DNA of 15,473 nucleotides from Candidatus Bathyarchaeota archaeon (GCA_005888695.1 VBBH01000193.1:1-15473); one strand, 5' to 3'; numbered from the stretch's first letter, positions 1 through 6,139 are shown. Program-made: numbers and translations. The notes: generated from the sequence alone by a model not told the origin.

Positions 1-418
1 TGGAATCCCTGAGGAGTCTCTCGCCTATGACGACTCGGTTCTTCCTGGCGAGCGCGTTATACGACCTTATCCCGACAAAGAACCTTACCGGACGGTCGAT
101 CTTCATCACCGACTTTACTTGAGTGCCGACGTTGAACAGTCGTTGCCTTAACTCTAGATCTATCTGCGGCTTTGAGATCTTCGATCGTACGATGATCAGG
201 ACTCTGATGAATACGACGAGGACTGCAAACGTGAGGACCAAGTTGAGGAACAGCGTAGCCGATTCAAAAGCTGGATACTCTATCAAAGAGGCGAGTTGGA
301 CATTGTTTGTCGCGAGACCAGCATTGTAAACGGTTCCCAATGTGAGAGTCGATATGAGGAGGACCATCTGAGACCAAATGAACAGTTTGAACCAGATGAA
401 TCTGCTACGGTTGGGCAT
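1..418 (-). CDS. M48 family (HtpX-like) membrane protease, 3'-truncated by the window edge
   Basis: The frame is open from the ATG at 418 to the window edge (139 codons), so this is the N-terminal half of a protein. Hand alignment with the complete M48 protease at 1899-2738 is gapless, with 99 of 139 residues identical, so the family call rests on that paralogue. Visible are two membrane helices (about residues 8-35 and 52-78) and the cytosolic segment leading to the catalytic domain. The zinc motif HExxH would lie about 10 residues beyond the edge and is not seen. The gene starts 48 nt after the stop of the membrane-protein gene at 467-1006, so the two are probably co-transcribed. The 25 nt before the start also resemble those before the paralogue. 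M48 proteases of this type degrade misfolded or damaged membrane proteins; the role here is inferred. Confidence 0.88.
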   Translation of the reverse strand, partial: MPNRSRFIWFKLFIWSQMVLLISTLTLGTVYNAGLATNNVQLASLIEYPAFESATLFLNLVLTFAVLVVFIRVLIIVRSKISKPQIDLELRQRLFNVGTQVKSVMKIDRPVRFFVGIRSYNALARKNRVVIGERLLRDS

Positions 419-466
419 GTTCCCTTGTAAGCTGTGCTTGAGGTGTAGGTCTTGTAAAGGGGCTAG

Positions 467-1006
467 CTAGGTCTTTGGCTGATCGAACATAACAACATCG
501 GTAGCCTTGCGAGGAGCTTCCTGCTTCCGTCTCTGCCTATTTCCAAGAATTCCCAGTGCGATGCCCGCGGCGATCAGAGCGACTCCTGCTCCTAGGAAGA
601 TTGGATTCCATCCGCCAAGGAGGTAAGTGATCTGGAGGTCTTGCGCATTATTGTTGGCGGCATGATCGAATACTAGATAGTATGTTCCAGGGGTTGAGAC
701 GGTGGTTGAGAAGCTTCCACTGCTTCCAGTAGCTTGAAACAGGTTACTGGTTGATTGGCTGGCCTTGTAAGCGTCGAATTGGCTGGCAGTGAGAATGTAG
801 ACGTTGACAGTGGTTCCTCCGGTTACAGAATATGTTCCTGAGATCTGATTCGCCTTGTAGATATTGAATGTGATTCTGTAATAGTAGTTTCCAGTCGGAA
901 TGTTCGCCGCTAGATTGTCTGATACGGGTAGTGGAGGATAGATGACGTAGACGCCTATGATGAAAAGTATACTCGCCACTACTAGTATGGCTTGGAAGCT
1001 TTTCAC
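467..1006 (-). CDS. Membrane protein with two anchors and an external beta-sandwich (GOLD/PPC-like) domain
   Basis: This 179-residue protein has an N-terminal membrane helix (about 5-24), a Ser/Thr/Tyr-rich beta-strand domain (about 36-130), a second helix (134-154), and a basic cytosolic tail around residues 157-167. The middle domain has the character of beta-sandwich domains such as GOLD or PPC, with a strand TTVNVYILT near 65-73 and PGTYYLVFD near 106-114; no family name can be fixed by eye. The same pattern recurs in the protein at 5453-6139. The start overlaps the stop of the upstream PH-like gene by 4 nt (ATGA), showing translational coupling, and an M48 protease follows 48 nt downstream. 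A decayed copy of the tail lies at 2793-2867. A role in sensing or presenting envelope substrates to the protease is only inference. Confidence 0.85.
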   Translation of the reverse strand: MKSFQAILVVASILFIIGVYVIYPPLPVSDNLAANIPTGNYYYRITFNIYKANQISGTYSVTGGTTVNVYILTASQFDAYKASQSTSNLFQATGSSGSFSTTVSTPGTYYLVFDHAANNNAQDLQITYLLGGWNPIFLGAGVALIAAGIALGILGNRQRRKQEAPRKATDVVMFDQPKT

Positions 1007-1536
1007 AGTCGAGTACTCATAACAGCTTCGTAACGCGATGGTGATAGGACTTGTTTGTAGACGTCGTGAACTTTCTTGGCATAGTCGAAATGTATCTGTT
1101 TCCTGCCCGTGCCTTCCTGTTTCTTCTGTTTAACATGCTCGCCCGGAGGGCTGAGGAACGCCTTGATTTTCTTGCTCTTGTTAGGAATCTGGTATCTTAG
1201 CTCCATCCTGTAGGTAGGATTCAGCATAGCCTTCTTCATCTTTATCAATTCCAAGCTATCGTGCGGAATGACTATGTTCTTCGGATTGATCGCGAAAGAT
1301 TCCGGATTCTCATTCTCATAATCAAAGGTTTTTCTAGTGGCCGCGGCGCTCGCGATCGCAGCACCAACAGCACCTCCCAATGCGCCCGCGATGCCTGATT
1401 TCGAACCCTTCTCAAGAACTAGGATCGAACGCTTGTCTGTAACTAGTAACGCGTATTCGTTGAGGCCCACCTTACCTTGAACGACGATTCTTGGGATCAG
1501 CGCGATCCTCTTCTCCGCCTGACTACCACTGTACAT
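1003..1536 (-). CDS. PH-like domain protein with a hydrophobic Gly/Ala segment
   Basis: A 177-residue protein, first gene of the three-gene run with the membrane protein (4-nt overlap) and the M48 protease. Residues 18-42 contain strands around the motif ALLVTDKRSILV, in which a 'TDKR' turn between two strands resembles the 'LTDQRI' turn of bacterial-type PH domains, including the one in the protein at 3083-3928. Residues 46-66 form a Gly/Ala-rich hydrophobic stretch that could insert in a membrane or form a hairpin loop. The remainder is strand-rich and basic (residues 98-150), ending in a predicted helix. No catalytic motif is visible. The PH-like call is by pattern and context and is moderate; the gene itself is secure. 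An AT-rich stretch about 30 nt upstream of the ATG is a possible weak TATA box. Confidence 0.78.
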   Translation of the reverse strand: MYSGSQAEKRIALIPRIVVQGKVGLNEYALLVTDKRSILVLEKGSKSGIAGALGGAVGAAIASAAATRKTFDYENENPESFAINPKNIVIPHDSLELIKMKKAMLNPTYRMELRYQIPNKSKKIKAFLSPPGEHVKQKKQEGTGRKQIHFDYAKKVHDVYKQVLSPSRYEAVMSTRL

Positions 1537-1755
1537 GGTAACAAATGCGGAATGATGATGTGACTTATCTTACTATCTACTGCTTTGAGCGTGAATTTCG
1601 TTTGGATTTTCGTTTACTTAGAGCCTGGGAATGCTCTTAGGACGTAAGGACCCTTTGGATCGCTCGCAAAATGGTCCGCTGTGGGGCTTTTACGAGACCT
1701 TGGTTCCTCAGCTAGAGACAGGAGGAACCCGTTACAGGGGAAGAATTCTTCGGTC

Positions 1756-1880
1756 TCATGCTTCGAGTGGTACCTGCGCAGGGGCGACTTGTAGTGGACC
1801 CCCACATTTGTGAACAGAACTTGTTGCCGGGGCCATAGGATAGTCCACATTTCACACATTGCAGTGTTAGTTGTTGATCT
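1756..1880 (-). pseudogene. Remnant: C-terminal zinc ribbon of a PH/zinc-ribbon protein
   Basis: Reading downward from about 1879, the sequence encodes a copy of the last 40 residues of the protein at 3083-3928, including the four cysteines of the zinc ribbon. One extra A in the run complementary to 1806-1808 throws it out of frame after the third cysteine. With that base removed, 35 of 40 residues match and both copies end in VPLEA followed by TGA. Homology stops just before the M48 stop codon (1899) on one side and within about 20 nt past the TGA on the other. No start codon or N-terminal part remains, so it is not an expressed gene. It marks the left copy of the first gene of a duplicated cluster. 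Confidence 0.85.
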
Positions 1881-1898
1881 GCCTAACGTTCTCGTTAG

Positions 1899-2738
1899 CT
1901 AGACCTTCGAAGAGTTCGGCGATCCGGTCGCTGGTTCTGAACCGGTCGGCCCGATCAGAGTGTGGGCATTGCGTAACTTATCGATTCTTCGTGACATTGG
2001 GGGATGAGTGAAGGATATTCCAGTGTACGCTACGGTTTTCAGCTTCTCAAGTGCTTGAATGACGACTTCTGGGCCTAGGTATTCTGCGGCTTCGGCGTCG
2101 GCGCCTAACTCGATCTTCCAGGTGAGGGGGACGCTCAGAAGGAGCACCACGCTGAGCAATGTACCCGCCAGTATTAGTGCCGTGTTTGAAGGTTCGAAGA
2201 TGGCGTATGGCATTAACAGTACCAGTACAGCGGTTCCCTGGAGGACGGCTTTCTTGGTGATGTCCTTTCCTTTGATGTGGGCGAGTTCGTGTCCGATGAC
2301 TCCCTGAATTTCTTGGTCGGTGGAATCCCTGAGAAGTCTTTCCCCTACAATGACTCGGTTCTTCCTGACGGAAGCGTTGTACGACCTTATCCCGACGAAG
2401 AACTTTACCGGACGCTCAATTTGCATCAAAAACTTTACTTGATCGCCTATGTTAAGCAGCCGCAGCTTTCTCTCTAGATCTACCTGAGGTTTTGAGATCT
2501 TTGCGCGTACGGTGACTAGGATCCTGATGAGCACGGCGAGGACTGTTAAGGTGAGGACTAGGGAGAGGAAAAGTGTAGACGATTCAAGAGCTGGATACTC
2601 TATCATGGAGGCGAGTTGAACATTGCTTGTCCCGAGACCAACAATGTAGACGGTTCCCAAGGTGAGAGTTGAGATGAAAAGAACCATTTCTGACCAAATG
2701 ATCACTCTGAAGAAGATGAATCTGCTACTGTTTGTCAT
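1899..2738 (-). CDS. M48 family (HtpX-like) zinc metalloprotease, membrane-bound
   Basis: A complete 279-residue member of the HtpX/M48 family. Two N-terminal helices (about 8-35 and 55-78) are followed by the catalytic domain, with the zinc site HELAH at 150-154 and the third ligand Glu210 in ELGAD. Two further helices (about 163-181 and 185-206) lie between the motifs, as in HtpX. The conserved FTHPPMSRRI segment near 243-252 is also typical. These enzymes cleave damaged or misfolded membrane proteins with the active site in the cytosol. The gene lies 54 nt downstream of a decayed copy of the membrane-protein tail (2793-2867), mirroring the 48-nt spacing before the second M48 copy at 418. 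The ATG at 2738 aligns with the start of that paralogue. No clear ribosome site is adjacent; an AGGAG sits about 25 nt upstream. Confidence 0.95.
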   Translation of the reverse strand: MTNSSRFIFFRVIIWSEMVLFISTLTLGTVYIVGLGTSNVQLASMIEYPALESSTLFLSLVLTLTVLAVLIRILVTVRAKISKPQVDLERKLRLLNIGDQVKFLMQIERPVKFFVGIRSYNASVRKNRVIVGERLLRDSTDQEIQGVIGHELAHIKGKDITKKAVLQGTAVLVLLMPYAIFEPSNTALILAGTLLSVVLLLSVPLTWKIELGADAEAAEYLGPEVVIQALEKLKTVAYTGISFTHPPMSRRIDKLRNAHTLIGPTGSEPATGSPNSSKV

Positions 2739-2792
2739 CGATTCGGTGTAGGCTGTGTCTAGACTCCTTTGTGGGAGGCCGTCAAATAGTCT

Positions 2793-2867
2793 TTACACTA
2801 ATACGTCTATGACTTTGCGTGGCGCTCCCTGCTTTCGTCTTTGCCTATCGGAGATCCCTAAAACAGC
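2793..2867 (-). pseudogene. Remnant: cytosolic tail of a two-anchor membrane protein
   Basis: The 24 codons plus stop directly after the TGA of the SMP-like gene encode a tail matching residues around 150-171 of the protein at 467-1006. The blocks RQRRKQ and APRK are identical, and the DNA at 2820-2850 matches that at 508-545 closely. It has no start codon and no ectodomain, so it is a scrap. It sits in frame with the SMP-like gene and is separated from it only by the TGA stop. Its position just before the M48 gene is the same as that of the intact gene in the other unit, which supports an ancestral membrane-protein gene at this place. Confidence 0.8.
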
Positions 2868-3023
2868 TCACCGTTGCTCGTTCTTCGCCGCGGCCCTTTG
2901 GGCCCTCTCCTTGAATCCAGACGTGTTGCCATATTTGTCAGCTATAGATTGTATTCTCGCCGCAGCCTCTTGCGTCATCGGAGTGTACTTCTGGCTTTGC
3001 GAAGATTTTCCTCCATTCCCCAT
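2868..3023 (-). CDS. Small SMP/LEA-like (seed maturation protein domain) protein, 51 aa
   Basis: A short gene of 51 residues with a strong Shine-Dalgarno site (GAGGTG, 3031-3036) 7 nt before the ATG at 3023. The protein has a hydrophilic Gly/Ser/Gln-rich start, then MTQEAAARIQSIADK (residues 16-30) and GFKERAQRAAAKN (37-49). This matches the pattern 'MTPEAAARIQSA…GFAARAQSAAAKN' of the SMP domain, known from plant seed maturation (LEA group) proteins and from small proteins of bacteria and archaea. Those proteins are linked to desiccation and stress tolerance and are mostly disordered or helical; the function here is inferred. The gene lies 59 nt after the PH/zinc-ribbon gene on the same strand, so it is probably co-transcribed with it. 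The TGA stop is followed in frame by a decayed membrane-protein tail. Confidence 0.82.
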   Translation of the reverse strand: MGNGGKSSQSQKYTPMTQEAAARIQSIADKYGNTSGFKERAQRAAAKNEQR

Positions 3024-3030
3024 TTCACTT

Positions 3031-3036
3031 CACCTC
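3031..3036 (-). promoter_or_regulatory. Shine-Dalgarno site of the SMP-like gene
   Basis: GAGGTG (reverse strand) lies 7 nt before the ATG at 3023. It is the same core as the site before the gene at 4861, and it fixes the start of the short SMP-like gene. Confidence 0.8.
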
Positions 3037-3082
3037 TTCTTGCAACAGTTCAATTAGATAAGCAACGAAGATTTTCTAGATC

Positions 3083-3928
3083 TCAGGCCTCGAGTGGTAC
3101 AGGAGAAGGTGCGGCCTGTAATGGCCCTCCACACTGGGAGCAGAACTTGTTACCCGGAGCATAGGACAGTCCACATTTCACACATTGCAGTGTTAGTTGT
3201 TGATTTGGTTGGGAGAACAATGCAGCTGGTTGGGGAATTGCTGGCGGACTTGTTGCTTGAGTAGTGCCTGCGACTTGGTATGGAGCCTGCTGTGGTAGAA
3301 AGCCTAGCTTCTGTTCGGTCGCTATCTTTGCCATTGTCCTAGCAATCTGCTCCCTGTAAGCGAGCTCACTGCCCGCCGCATCTTGGATCTGGCTTAGGGT
3401 TTCCTCGACGTAACGGCGCGCTTCAAACGGATGCTTCACTCCGTGCCAATTCATCGGCTGAATACTTGTCTGAAATACTATGCTGCCATAACCGAATAAT
3501 CTGCCAGCCAAGGGAACATCCATAGTCACACCAGTGACTCTAGCTGTGTTGATGTCCATTAGGCCCGTGGTTCTTATGACTGTGATGGATTCGAAATTCT
3601 TACCGCTGACGCCTGAGCCTTTCAGGATACGTTGGTCAGTCAACCCGTAGAATGTGTCACGCCAACGCAAGGTCCGGACAAGCAGAGGCAGCGGTGCCAC
3701 GAAGAGCCAGAACAAGAGTACAAATCCGGAAGCTCCCCGGGCTACTGCAGCTATCGGAAGGAGTATGATCGAAATTATGAATTCCCAGATTAACAGTTTC
3801 AACCCGACTATCGAGATCCATTTGGGCCGGGATTCGTAGAGAATTTTTTCCTGACTGTTCAAGTATTTCGGAGGAGTAATTCCGGTATCGCCGATATTAT
3901 GCACGCTGAGAGTTGAAGGCTGAGCCAT
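3083..3928 (-). CDS. PH-like (bPH2/DUF304-type) membrane protein with C-terminal zinc ribbon
   Basis: A 281-residue protein. After an N-terminal 35-residue cytosolic stretch come two membrane helices (about 38-62 and 67-86). A PH-like domain follows (about 88-170) with the hallmark turn FYGLTDQRIL (93-102), typical of bacterial PH domain 2 (DUF304). Residues 175-240 are a helix and then a Pro/Gln-rich linker. A zinc ribbon closes the protein, with C249/C252 and C263/C266. The family usually sits in the membrane with the PH domain in the cytosol; the ligand is not known. It is the first gene of the minus-strand cluster leading to the SMP-like gene and the M48 protease. A TATA box 26 nt before the ATG implies a leaderless mRNA. 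A frameshifted copy of the zinc ribbon lies at 1756-1880. Confidence 0.92.
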   Translation of the reverse strand: MAQPSTLSVHNIGDTGITPPKYLNSQEKILYESRPKWISIVGLKLLIWEFIISIILLPIAAVARGASGFVLLFWLFVAPLPLLVRTLRWRDTFYGLTDQRILKGSGVSGKNFESITVIRTTGLMDINTARVTGVTMDVPLAGRLFGYGSIVFQTSIQPMNWHGVKHPFEARRYVEETLSQIQDAAGSELAYREQIARTMAKIATEQKLGFLPQQAPYQVAGTTQATSPPAIPQPAALFSQPNQQLTLQCVKCGLSYAPGNKFCSQCGGPLQAAPSPVPLEA

Positions 3929-3948
3929 GACCGACGCCTGCTTGTTTT

Positions 3949-3960
3949 AACTATATATCG
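3949..3960 (-). promoter_or_regulatory. TATA-box promoter for the PH/zinc-ribbon gene (leaderless)
   Basis: The reverse strand reads CGATATATAGTT here, a clear archaeal TATA box centred about 26 nt before the ATG at 3928. Transcription should therefore start at or near the start codon and drive the 3928-to-1899 cluster. Confidence 0.72.
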
Positions 3961-4007
3961 CTTGGGATGATAGCATCCGAATAAATCGAAAGCTATACTC
4001 TGGTTTT

Positions 4008-4103
4008 CGTTGGTCCAACGTGGGATGTTAGGTTCTATTCTGTTCTCAGAATAATTTCTAGTCCTCGCTTCAGTCTTGGACTGAATAATGAATTCTCCAG
4101 AAT
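4008..4103. promoter_or_regulatory. Cluster of four perfect inverted repeats in a divergent spacer (candidate operators)
   Basis: Four perfect inverted repeats lie in 96 nt between two divergent genes: CGTTGG-T-CCAACG (4008-4020); TATTCTG-TTCT-CAGAATA (4036-4053); TTCAGTC-TTG-GACTGAA (4069-4085); and ATTCT-CC-AGAAT (4092-4103). The second and fourth share the half-sites ATTCT/AGAAT, and another AGAAT is at 4144-4148. They lie upstream of a winged-helix protein gene (4180), so binding by that protein is the natural guess. They could also be terminators or chance in AT-rich spacer DNA. Confidence 0.5.
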
Positions 4104-4137
4104 GACGGCGAGTCCCACTATAATAGCCTAAACCAAT

Positions 4138-4158
4138 GGTTTAAGAATAGGTATTACA
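4138..4158 (+). promoter_or_regulatory. Putative TATA region for the winged-helix operon
   Basis: An AT-rich stretch with two TATA-like cores, TTTAAGAA (4140-4147) and GGTATTAC (4150-4157), lies 23-40 nt before the ATG at 4180. The second is at the leaderless distance. No other promoter is evident, and the exact box is uncertain. Confidence 0.4.
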
Positions 4159-4179
4159 GCCTACCTCAGTGGGATTGAC

Positions 4180-4845
4180 ATGAGCAAGGACGTGCTCAAT
4201 CAGCTGGTAGTGAGCGAAGATGACCTGTTGACGGAAGCGGTCGGGAAAGCCAAAGGTTTGATTGCAATCGAAGACAAAAGCGGAAACGTTCTCGTCAGGG
4301 TTCCGAAAACATCTCTACCAGCGCGAAGTCTCGTTCATCTTTACTTGATTGGCACCTACTTTTCTCACCGAATGGGTAAGGCCGAATTTGCCAGCATGTC
4401 ACCGACAAGTCTGTCGCTTGCTACCGGTATCGACTCAGATACTATTTCAGCACGGCTGACTGAGCTTGTAGAATCTGGGTCTGTAAGAAAGGCCGAGAAA
4501 GGGCCCGGGAAATACCCGAAGGGTGAGTACTCAATCAACCCGTACGTGATGAATGACATTCTGGATGAAATCCTCTCATCGAGAGCGTCGGCTTCGACGC
4601 CAGTACAGGGAGAATCATATCCCGATATTGGCAAGCACGAGAATCTCACTGATGGAATTATCAGCCTGTTACAATCAACGTGGGGAAAGAAACCTAGAGA
4701 CTGGAGGGAGATCCAGCTAGCACTACGACACAACTCCATGATCTTCACGGATGGAAGCGTCACGGGAACTCTTACTCTCATGTATCAGGACCACAAACTG
4801 AGACGAATCAAAGAGGGCAGGGCATTCAAGTACTTAGTTCCTTAA
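4180..4845 (+). CDS. Winged helix-turn-helix DNA-binding protein
   Basis: A 221-residue soluble protein. Residues 50-70 form a helix leading into a winged-helix domain at about 72-118: SPTSLSLATGIDSDTISARL carries the helix-turn-helix and the following Lys/Gly-rich turn around 104-115 would be the wing. Residues 30-45 resemble two beta strands. A second helical segment with a possible winged-helix fold lies at 155-221. It is probably a transcription regulator, though a component of a membrane or chromatin complex cannot be excluded. It heads an operon: the next gene begins 15 nt after its stop behind a strong ribosome site. Four inverted repeats upstream (4008-4103) may be its operators. No named family was recognised. 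Confidence 0.82.
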   Translation: MSKDVLNQLVVSEDDLLTEAVGKAKGLIAIEDKSGNVLVRVPKTSLPARSLVHLYLIGTYFSHRMGKAEFASMSPTSLSLATGIDSDTISARLTELVESGSVRKAEKGPGKYPKGEYSINPYVMNDILDEILSSRASASTPVQGESYPDIGKHENLTDGIISLLQSTWGKKPRDWREIQLALRHNSMIFTDGSVTGTLTLMYQDHKLRRIKEGRAFKYLVP

Positions 4846-4846
4846 C

Positions 4847-4853
4847 GAGGTGA
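4847..4853 (+). promoter_or_regulatory. Shine-Dalgarno site before the gene at 4861
   Basis: GAGGTGA lies 7 nt before the ATG at 4861, inside the 15-nt gap after the winged-helix gene. It fixes that start and shows operon translation. The next reading frame (5084) has no comparable site. Confidence 0.75.
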
Positions 4854-4860
4854 AATAAGA

Positions 4861-5115
4861 ATGGAAAAAGAAATCATCGTTGGGGTTCAGTCTGGCAATG
4901 TCACCTTCAGCTTCAAGACTGACCAAGACGGAAGCAATTTGAAAGAAGGCTTTGATACGATAAACCGGCTTATCTCGTCCCACAGGGACCTGCTTCAGAA
5001 GGCATCGCTAACCTTTCCGTTGACAACGCCTATTATCCGCCAGCAATCAACGGTTTCATTGGCACAGCTCGGGATTCCCGCGAATGAGAAGGAAGCCATC
5101 CTCGGCACAATTTGA
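4861..5115 (+). CDS. Hypothetical protein, 84 aa; probably the N-terminal part of a longer protein
   Basis: Starts at an ATG behind a strong Shine-Dalgarno site, 15 nt after the winged-helix gene. The first 20 residues look like two beta strands (IIVGV, VTFSF), followed by a helical stretch (27-47). The end, residues 70-83, reads SLAQLGIPANEKEAI and runs straight into a TGA stop. It overlaps by 32 nt with the frame at 5084. The other frame continues with a helix at just this place, and a +1 shift at the stop (ATT-TGA-C) would give one protein of about 174 residues. So this is either a separate small protein or the front half of a split one. No family was recognised. Confidence 0.6.
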   Translation: MEKEIIVGVQSGNVTFSFKTDQDGSNLKEGFDTINRLISSHRDLLQKASLTFPLTTPIIRQQSTVSLAQLGIPANEKEAILGTI

Positions 5116-5386
5116 CGAGTTGAATCGTTTCGACCTTTTCTTGATTCTGTTACACTATGCAGCGAAACCGTTGAGCTACGACCAAGTAATGTCCCTCTCG
5201 AAGGAACTTGGCAAACCGATCAAATACAATTGGTTAGATTCAGAGCCACACCGAGACGAGCGCAAGGGTTTCATCATGTCAGAGCCTATTCCAGGGAAGA
5301 AGGAGAAGCTCTACTCTCTGACTGAGCGCGGCAAGAAGAAAGCTGAATCCATCATTGAATCACTCAAGAAGAAGGAGACCTCCTAG
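5084..5386 (+). CDS. Winged-helix-like small protein, 100 aa; probably the C-terminal part of the 4861 product
   Basis: The frame carries a helix (about 10-27, FDELNRFDLFLILLHYA), a second helix (33-43), and a beta hairpin with KEKLYSLTERGKKKAE near 75-90. That wing-plus-helix pattern is typical of winged-helix DNA-binding proteins. The only ATG (5084) lies inside the upstream gene, has no ribosome site, and yields a basic, odd first eight residues (MRRKPSSA). This suggests that the natural N-terminus comes from the 4861 frame by a +1 shift at about 5110-5116. Overlapping independent genes remain possible. The gene ends 66 nt before the stop of the convergent gene at 5453. Confidence 0.62.
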   Translation: MRRKPSSAQFDELNRFDLFLILLHYAAKPLSYDQVMSLSKELGKPIKYNWLDSEPHRDERKGFIMSEPIPGKKEKLYSLTERGKKKAESIIESLKKKETS

Positions 5387-5389
5387 GTG

Positions 5390-5411
5390 CCCCTCTTCGG
5401 CGGAGAGTGGG
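5390..5411. terminator. Possible hairpin between convergent genes
   Basis: CCC-CTCT pairs with AGAG-T-GGG (one bulged T) around a 7-nt loop, 4 nt after the stop at 5386. It lies between convergent genes, where a terminator is expected, but no T-run follows on the plus strand, so the call is weak. Confidence 0.25.
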
Positions 5412-5452
5412 ATTCGAATCTACGAAAGAACTTTGACGTGACTCATTTGATC

Positions 5453-6139
5453 TCAAGTGCTGAGTTTCCCCTCTAGCTTGTGATCCGGTAGGTCCAGCTT
5501 TTCAGTCTTGAGAAATGGCACAGGATGAGAAGGCTTGTTCACATTATACTTCACAGTTACAGACACGTCCTTACTACTACAATTCTCTACGACTAGGAAC
5601 CAGGTGCCGCCTTCTTCAGGACAGAACTTTACCGTCGTATTCCTGACCCTCTCATTACCTGCCTCATACCAGAACTCCTGATCTAAATCTAGACTGTTCA
5701 GGTTCTCCTCGGTCATCACGTACACGTTCAACTCTCCATCAGCTGAGACATCCGCGACCAATTCTTCCCCTTCATGAACTCCCACCTCGAAGCTAAGATA
5801 ATCCCCAGCAGGAACGGTCTTCGGAGCTGCACGATCCTCCTCCTTCTCGTTCGTCCCCTCTACCTTCGGCAAAGCAACGTTCGACCGGACGCGTTCTGGT
5901 CGCGTAGTTTTCAATGCTCCCCTAGTCTCTTGCCGCGACTGCTCGATATAACGCCGGGAATCAGATTTCGAGGATATCTCTGCTTCTTGGACCGGCCTGT
6001 TAGAGACTGGTAAGCTTGCAAATACGGCGACGGCAATGATCAACAATCCAGCCACAAGCCATGGTAACAATGCTAGAAGGCCTAGTATTGCAAGGCATAC
6101 TATGACGAGATTTCCTGCGACGAATCTTTGGTTTCCCAA
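5453..6139 (-). CDS. Membrane-hairpin protein with a GOLD/PPC-like beta-sandwich domain
   Basis: A 228-residue protein with a TTG start at 6139. Two closely spaced hydrophobic segments (about 8-25 and 26-44) form an N-terminal hairpin. A charged, probably disordered linker (45-108) follows, then a beta-sandwich domain (109-200). That domain mirrors the ectodomain at 467-1006: VPAGDY near 109 matches IPTGNY, GELNVYVMT matches TTVNVYILT, and GGTWFLVVENC matches PGTYYLVFDHA. Two cysteines (C173, C187) lie in the domain. If the hairpin enters and leaves the membrane, the domain would be cytosolic, the opposite of the 467-1006 protein; topology cannot be settled by eye. It stands alone, divergent from the phosphoesterase gene and convergent with the winged-helix operon. 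Function unknown. Confidence 0.8.
   Translation of the reverse strand: MGNQRFVAGNLVIVCLAILGLLALLPWLVAGLLIIAVAVFASLPVSNRPVQEAEISSKSDSRRYIEQSRQETRGALKTTRPERVRSNVALPKVEGTNEKEEDRAAPKTVPAGDYLSFEVGVHEGEELVADVSADGELNVYVMTEENLNSLDLDQEFWYEAGNERVRNTTVKFCPEEGGTWFLVVENCSSKDVSVTVKYNVNKPSHPVPFLKTEKLDLPDHKLEGKLST

Noticed and set aside
1614..1859. Open frame of 81 codons on the minus strand
   Set aside because: It reads the zinc-ribbon remnant out of frame; the homologous reading is the one described at 1756-1880.
2755..3164. Two open frames of about 100 codons on the plus strand
   Set aside because: They are antisense to the SMP-like gene and remnants, which have a ribosome site and homology on the minus strand.
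4365..4781. Open frame of 138 codons on the minus strand
   Set aside because: It is antisense to the winged-helix gene, with no ribosome site and no family pattern.
5400..5425. TTCGAAT with flanks resembling a tRNA T-loop
   Set aside because: The flanking bases do not form a 5-bp stem, and no anticodon or acceptor stem can be folded around it.
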